Part shown: positions 60,242 to 64,000 of the stretch, in pieces
Numbering within the stretch: the stretch's first letter is position 1
Layout of the letters: each line of letters starts with the position of its first letter
NCBI GenBank assembly: GCA_963724535.1
Contig: CAVRVD010000009.1
Span: 1-64,000 of the forward strand
DNA: 64,000 nt
Reading direction: 5' to 3'
Source of the DNA: JADJPO01 sp963724535
Lineage (GTDB): Bacteria > Actinomycetota > Actinomycetes > Actinomycetales > Kineosporiaceae
Position numbers and translations under genes: made by a program
Notes under the pieces: generated by a model
What the model was told of the DNA's origin: nothing
Database searches by the model: none
What the model saw: the letters and a program-made list of their open reading frames with translations, nothing else

Positions 60242-61650
60242 GACCCGAGCTTTCCGGGGTTGAGGATGCCGGCCGGGTCGAAGGCCGCCTTGACCCGGCG
60301 CAGTAGAGCGACCTGGTCCTCCCCGAGCCGGGCGGCCAACCAGGGACGCTTGGCTGCGCCGACGCCGTGCTCGCCGGTGATCGTGCCGCCGAGGTCGATC
60401 GAGGCGTGGAACACCTTGTCGAAGGCGGCCTCGGCCCGGTGCCGGGCGTCGCCGTCCTCGGGGTCGAAGACGATCGTCGGGTGCAGGTTCCCGTCGCCGG
60501 CATGGCCGAACGTCGCGCAGACGACGTCGTGCTGCGCGGCGATGTCGTCGATCCGCGACACCATCTCGGCGAGCCGCGGCCGGGGAACGGTGACGTCCTC
60601 CAGCATGGTGATCGGCGCCAGCCGGGCCAGGGCGGGCAGTGAGCACCGTCGTGCGCTGAGCAGCGCGTCGGACTCCGCGACGTTGCGGGCTCGGGTCACC
60701 CCGCGGGCCCCGATGTCGGCGCAGGTCTGGGCCATCCGGTCCAGGGAGGAGGTGACGTGGCTGTCCGTTCCGTCGTCCCCGAAGAGCAGCAGGGCTCCGG
60801 CGTGACGGTCGAGCCCCAGCGCCGCGAAGTCCTCCACCGCGTTGATGCAACGGTTGTCCAGGAACTCCAGGGTCGCCGGCAGCACCCCGTCCGCGATGAT
60901 CCGGGCCACGGCCCGTCCGGCGTCGGAGAGGGTGTCGAAGTAGGCCACCCCGGTACCGGTGGTGGCCGGCATCGGCAGCAGCCCGACCGTGACCTCGGTG
61001 ATCACCGCGAGGGTGCCCTCGGAGCCGGTCAGCAGCCGGGTCAAGTCGTAGCCGGCGACGTCCTTCCACAGCCGGCCACCGGTGCGGATCACCTCACCGG
61101 TGGGCAGCACCGCCTCCAGACCGAGCACGTAGTTGCGGGTCACCCCGTACTTCAGGCCGCGCAACCCGCCGGCGCAGGTGGCCACGTTGCCGGCCACCGT
61201 CGAGACGGTCCGGCTCCCCGGGTCCGGGGCGTACAGCAGCCCTTTCGCGGCGGCGGCGTCCGACAGCTGCGAGGTCGTGACCCCGGGCTGGACGACGCCC
61301 AGCAGCTCCTCGGGGTTGACCTCGATCACCTGGTTCATCCGGGTCAGCACCATCACGATGCCGCCCAGCTCGGCGACCGTCATCGCCGCCAGGTTGGACC
61401 CGCCGCCGCGAGGGACGACTGGGACGCCGGTCCGGGTGGCCAGCGCCAGGATCGCACTGACCTGGGCGGTGTCCGACGGCAGGACCACGGCGTCCGGCCG
61501 GGCCCGGAACAGCGGGGTGGCGTCGCGGGCGTAGGGTTCGACATCACCGTCGGTGACCAGCAGGTTCGCTGGTCCGACGATCCGGCCCAGCTCCTCCAGG
61601 ACGGTGGTGTCCAGGCCTGAGGCCTTTCTCGGGTGCCTGATGGCGTTCAT
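60238..61650 (-). CDS. FAD-linked 2-hydroxyacid oxidase (GlcD / D-lactate dehydrogenase type)
   Basis: 470 aa. FAD_binding_4 domain (about 45-180, VVPRGGGSNLAAM, VQPGVTTSQLSDAAAAKGLLYAPDPGS, TVAGNVATCAGGLRGLKYGVTRNYVLGLE) and the FAD-oxidase C domain ending in HAGDGNLHPTI and GTITGEHGVGAAKRPWL. Glycolate and D-lactate enzymes share these; the substrate is not decided. ATG 61650 gives a normal N-terminus. With the GlcF-like gene it would feed 2-hydroxy acid electrons to the membrane. Confidence 0.88.
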   Translation of the reverse strand: MNAIRHPRKASGLDTTVLEELGRIVGPANLLVTDGDVEPYARDATPLFRARPDAVVLPSDTAQVSAILALATRTGVPVVPRGGGSNLAAMTVAELGGIVMVLTRMNQVIEVNPEELLGVVQPGVTTSQLSDAAAAKGLLYAPDPGSRTVSTVAGNVATCAGGLRGLKYGVTRNYVLGLEAVLPTGEVIRTGGRLWKDVAGYDLTRLLTGSEGTLAVITEVTVGLLPMPATTGTGVAYFDTLSDAGRAVARIIADGVLPATLEFLDNRCINAVEDFAALGLDRHAGALLLFGDDGTDSHVTSSLDRMAQTCADIGARGVTRARNVAESDALLSARRCSLPALARLAPITMLEDVTVPRPRLAEMVSRIDDIAAQHDVVCATFGHAGDGNLHPTIVFDPEDGDARHRAEAAFDKVFHASIDLGGTITGEHGVGAAKRPWLAARLGEDQVALLRRVKAAFDPAGILNPGKLGS

Positions 61651-61771
61651 GGCACCATCCAACCCAGAACCGGAGTGGACTGCAGGTAGACCAGGGTACA
61701 CAGGAACAGCAGGTCAAGGCTTTCGCGCTGGTGTCCGAGCCACCCTGGCCATACGTCGCCACCTGAACGGC

Positions 61772-62074
61772 CTACAGGGCTCGAAGTACGGCAGCCAGTG
61801 CTCCCGCGGCCACCACGACCACGATGAACGGCGCCCGGCGCCACAGCAGGACGGCGGCCAGCGTCACGGCCGGGACTCGCGCGTCGAGGACGACCCGTTC
61901 TCCCGCGGCCAGGGTCTGCACCGTGACCAGGGCCGAGAGCAGGGCGACCGTGATCAGGGCCGATGTTCGGGCGACCCGGGGCAGCTCCAGCCACTCGTGC
62001 GGCAGCAGGTACCCGGCGAGCTTGATGGCGTAGCACCCCGCGCAGCCGAGCAGGATCGCCGTCCACAGGCTCAT
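61772..62074 (-). CDS. AzlD-family branched-chain amino acid exporter subunit
   Basis: 100 aa with three to four membrane helices, the small partner of AzlC. MSLWTAILLGCAGCYAIKLAGYLLP and the LITVALLSALVTVQTL helix are typical. It follows the AzlC gene by 13 bp on the minus strand. Together they export branched-chain amino acids or analogues. The 121 bp to the GlcD-like gene show no gene. Confidence 0.85.
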   Translation of the reverse strand: MSLWTAILLGCAGCYAIKLAGYLLPHEWLELPRVARTSALITVALLSALVTVQTLAAGERVVLDARVPAVTLAAVLLWRRAPFIVVVVAAGALAAVLRAL

Positions 62075-62087
62075 CGACGCACGCTCA

Positions 62088-62780
62088 TCACGCCGCCCGC
62101 GCCGCGACCAGCGCGACCAGGACCGCGGCCAGCACGGGGATCCCGGCCGGCGCGACCGGGATCAGGACGGCGGCGAGCACGATCGCGCCGAAGCCCACCA
62201 CCTGCGGGACCCGATCGCGGAGCCGGGGCCACAGCAGGGCCAGGAAGGCCGCGGCCGCTGCGGCGTCCAGGCCGTAGCGGCGCGGATCGCCGACGGCGCT
62301 GCCGGCCAGCGCGCCGGCCAGGGTGGCCAGGTTCCACAAGGTGAACACCGCCAGGCCGGTGGACCAGAAGCCGAGGCGCACCAGCGCTGTCCGGCCGTCG
62401 TGGTCCACCCCCTCCGCGGCCAGCTGCGCCGTGCCCACCGCAGTGGACTCGTCGATGGTCAGCTGGGCCGCGAGGGGACGATGCCACCTGCGCGCCTGCA
62501 CCAGTGGGGCCATCGCCAGGCCGTAGAAGCCGTTGCGGACTCCGAGCATGGTCGCGGTCACCGCCGCCGCCAGGCCGGCGCCCCCGCCGCCGATCACGCC
62601 CACGAAGGCGAACTGGGACCCGCCGGTGAACATCACCAGGCTGAGCATGCAGGTCTGCGCCACACTCAGCCCGGCGGCGACCGACAGGGCTCCGAACGAG
62701 ACGCCGTAGGCGCCGGTGGCCAGACCGACAGACATCGCCTGGCGCAGAACGGCTGCACGGTTCTGGGCCGTCGCCGTCAT
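62088..62780 (-). CDS. AzlC-family branched-chain amino acid exporter subunit
   Basis: 230 aa, about six membrane helices. Motifs GLATGAYGVSFGALSVAAGLS, MFTGGSQFAFVG and MLGVRNGFYGLAMAP are characteristic of AzlC/YgaZ. The ATG at 62780 overlaps the stop of the upstream gene (ATGA), suggesting coupling with the glycosidase-like gene, although functions seem unrelated. Confidence 0.88.
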   Translation of the reverse strand: MTATAQNRAAVLRQAMSVGLATGAYGVSFGALSVAAGLSVAQTCMLSLVMFTGGSQFAFVGVIGGGGAGLAAAVTATMLGVRNGFYGLAMAPLVQARRWHRPLAAQLTIDESTAVGTAQLAAEGVDHDGRTALVRLGFWSTGLAVFTLWNLATLAGALAGSAVGDPRRYGLDAAAAAAFLALLWPRLRDRVPQVVGFGAIVLAAVLIPVAPAGIPVLAAVLVALVAARAA

Positions 62781-64000
62781 GCGGTGAGTAGCACGACGCC
62801 CGAGTTCGGGTCGAGCTCGATCCGGTCGAGGACCACTCCCTGCAGGGTGCGGGCGCCGTCCGGGGGACTGACCGTCACCGGACGCGAGGAGGGGTTCACG
62901 GCAGCCCAGACCCGTTCGTAGCTGCGGGTCCAGGCCCGGCCCTGCCGTCCGGGCGGTCCGAGCGAGCGGCCCACCGGCTCGCTCGCCTCGGGCAGCGACT
63001 CGACCACGTCGAGCTCGGCGTAGGTGTCGTCATCCACCCGGGTCATCCAGTACGAGTCCTCCTCGCCCATCACGAGCAGGGTCGCGTAGCCATAGCGCAT
63101 CGAGCGCAGGTCGTCCGGCGCCGCCTGCGTGACCGCCAGGGTGAGGCCTGGCGTGGCCACCTGCCGGGCCTGTTCGGTCCAGCCGCCCGACCGCCACTCG
63201 ATGCTGACCAGGTCCTCGTCCGGGTCGGTGCCGAAGTGGATGAAGTTCTCCTCCATCGCGCCACCGAACGCGCTGTGGGCGCGCCACCGGTCGAGGTCGT
63301 AGCGTCCTTCAGAGACGTTGGGGACCAACAGCTTCCCCCGCTCGACCAGTGCCGTGCCGACCGTCGAGACCAGCTCGTCGAGACCCGAGCGGAGCAGTCG
63401 GTCGGTCTCCTCGCGCGAGCCGGTACCCCTGATGACGGCGTCGGAGTAGTGCCCGAGGGTGTCGTAGTCGTTGTCGGCCAGAACGCCGTCCCAGGGGCCG
63501 GCGGCGACCTTGGCCAGCACCGAGTCGACCCAGGCCCGCTGGTAGTCGGGGTCCCAGGTGCGCATCTGCCAGTGCTGTGGGTACCCGTCCCACTCGATCC
63601 GTCGGCCCGCCGTGTCCACTGCGAACCAGTCGGCGTCCGCCTGCCCGTACATCACGCCGCCGGCGACGTGCCCGGGCCGGTCCGAGCTGCGGGTGCTGGA
63701 CAGGCACTGGTACATCAGCACCGTGATGGCGGGGTCGGTCTGTTTGATCTGCCGGGCGATGTCGCGGTCCCAGTCGTTGAGTACCACTACGGCGTAGTTC
63801 GCGACGATGGCCGGCACGTCCTGCGGGCCGACGCGGCGCGCGATGAGGTTGGCGAAGGTGCGGCGTCCGGCCGTTTCAGCCACGCCGTCGCGGGCGGCGG
63901 ACGGTCCGGACACACCGAGTTGTTCTCCGGAACCGTCAGGCGTCCGCGGTGCGTCGGGGCGCAGGCTCAGCCCGGCGATCACGGCCAGCAGTACGGCCAG
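62777..64000 (-). CDS. Secreted putative glycoside hydrolase (GHL15-like), 5' end outside the window
   Basis: At least 407 residues are visible; the frame runs off the window end. The first residues (LAVLLAVIAGLSLRPDAP) look like the end of a signal peptide. The body has a TIM-barrel glycosidase look: VVVLNDWDRDI, the DWFAVDTAGRRIEWDGYP stretch, WDGVLADNDYDTLG (acidic pair as in retaining-type barrels), KLLVPNVS and ENFIHFG. It resembles the putative glycosyl hydrolase family GHL15; the catalytic role and substrate are not proven. Its stop overlaps the AzlC start. Confidence 0.65.
   Translation of the reverse strand: MAVLLAVIAGLSLRPDAPRTPDGSGEQLGVSGPSAARDGVAETAGRRTFANLIARRVGPQDVPAIVANYAVVVLNDWDRDIARQIKQTDPAITVLMYQCLSSTRSSDRPGHVAGGVMYGQADADWFAVDTAGRRIEWDGYPQHWQMRTWDPDYQRAWVDSVLAKVAAGPWDGVLADNDYDTLGHYSDAVIRGTGSREETDRLLRSGLDELVSTVGTALVERGKLLVPNVSEGRYDLDRWRAHSAFGGAMEENFIHFGTDPDEDLVSIEWRSGGWTEQARQVATPGLTLAVTQAAPDDLRSMRYGYATLLVMGEEDSYWMTRVDDDTYAELDVVESLPEASEPVGRSLGPPGRQGRAWTRSYERVWAAVNPSSRPVTVSPPDGARTLQGVVLDRIELDPNSGVVLLTA

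Overview
The window is a high-GC chromosome segment from an actinomycete (phylum Actinomycetota). The evidence is the very GC-rich third codon positions, the frequent GTG starts, many translation starts placed 6-8 nt after a -10-like hexamer (leaderless pattern), and a backbone order known from Mycobacterium and Streptomyces: rpsB-tsf-pyrH-frr-cdsA-rlmN, then dxr-rip1-ispG-GNAT-proS, then rimP-nusA-ylxR-infB-DUF503-rbfA-truB-ribF-rpsO-pnp-M16 protease-dapB. The genus cannot be fixed from the sequence alone.

Layout. 1-3.3 kb: a gene end, a DapC-like aminotransferase, a pterin dehydratase/VOC fusion and a LigD-type polymerase. 3.4-8.2 kb: an unusual sensory cluster of two divergent operons. Leftward are a BON-OmpA envelope protein, a membrane-anchored coiled-coil protein, a Roadblock/LC7 protein, an Aer-type PAS protein and a cytosolic PhnD-like binding protein. 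Rightward are a second Roadblock/LC7 protein and a protoglobin. No kinase, GTPase or chemoreceptor accompanies them; this is the best candidate here for an undescribed system. 8.5-14.7 kb: translation and phospholipid backbone genes. 14.7-35.5 kb: an accessory block between rlmN and dxr, with a DivIVA-like protein, propionyl-CoA synthetase, a secreted M15-like/peptidoglycan-binding protein and a polyamine/amino-acid catabolic cluster (two DAO-type flavoenzymes, class III aminotransferase, Lrp regulator, three aldehyde dehydrogenases, PotDABC-like transporter, frameshifted saccharopine dehydrogenase homologue), ending in a decayed VapBC module. 35.5-42.1 kb: isoprenoid (dxr, ispG), site-2 protease, GNAT and proS. 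42.1-46.3 kb: HAD phosphatase, TauE/SafE exporter, divergent DinB/WYL pair and a ferritin-like lipoprotein. 46.4-59.1 kb: the nusA-infB operon through pnp and dapB. 59.1-64 kb: GlcF/GlcD-like lactate/glycolate oxidase, AzlCD exporter and a glycosidase-like secreted protein cut by the window end.

How it fits together. The backbone supplies ribosomal proteins, translation factors, ribosome maturation, UMP kinase, CDP-DAG synthesis, MEP-pathway isoprenoids and lysine/DAP synthesis. The accessory block would import polyamines and oxidise them through aminoaldehydes and GABA-type intermediates to succinate, propionyl-CoA or acetyl-CoA; gabT is not in the window. The sensory cluster joins probable flavin/redox, haem/O2 and small-ligand sensors to Roadblock hubs and cell-wall-anchored membrane proteins, so an envelope-linked energy or redox sensing complex is a reasonable but untested hypothesis.
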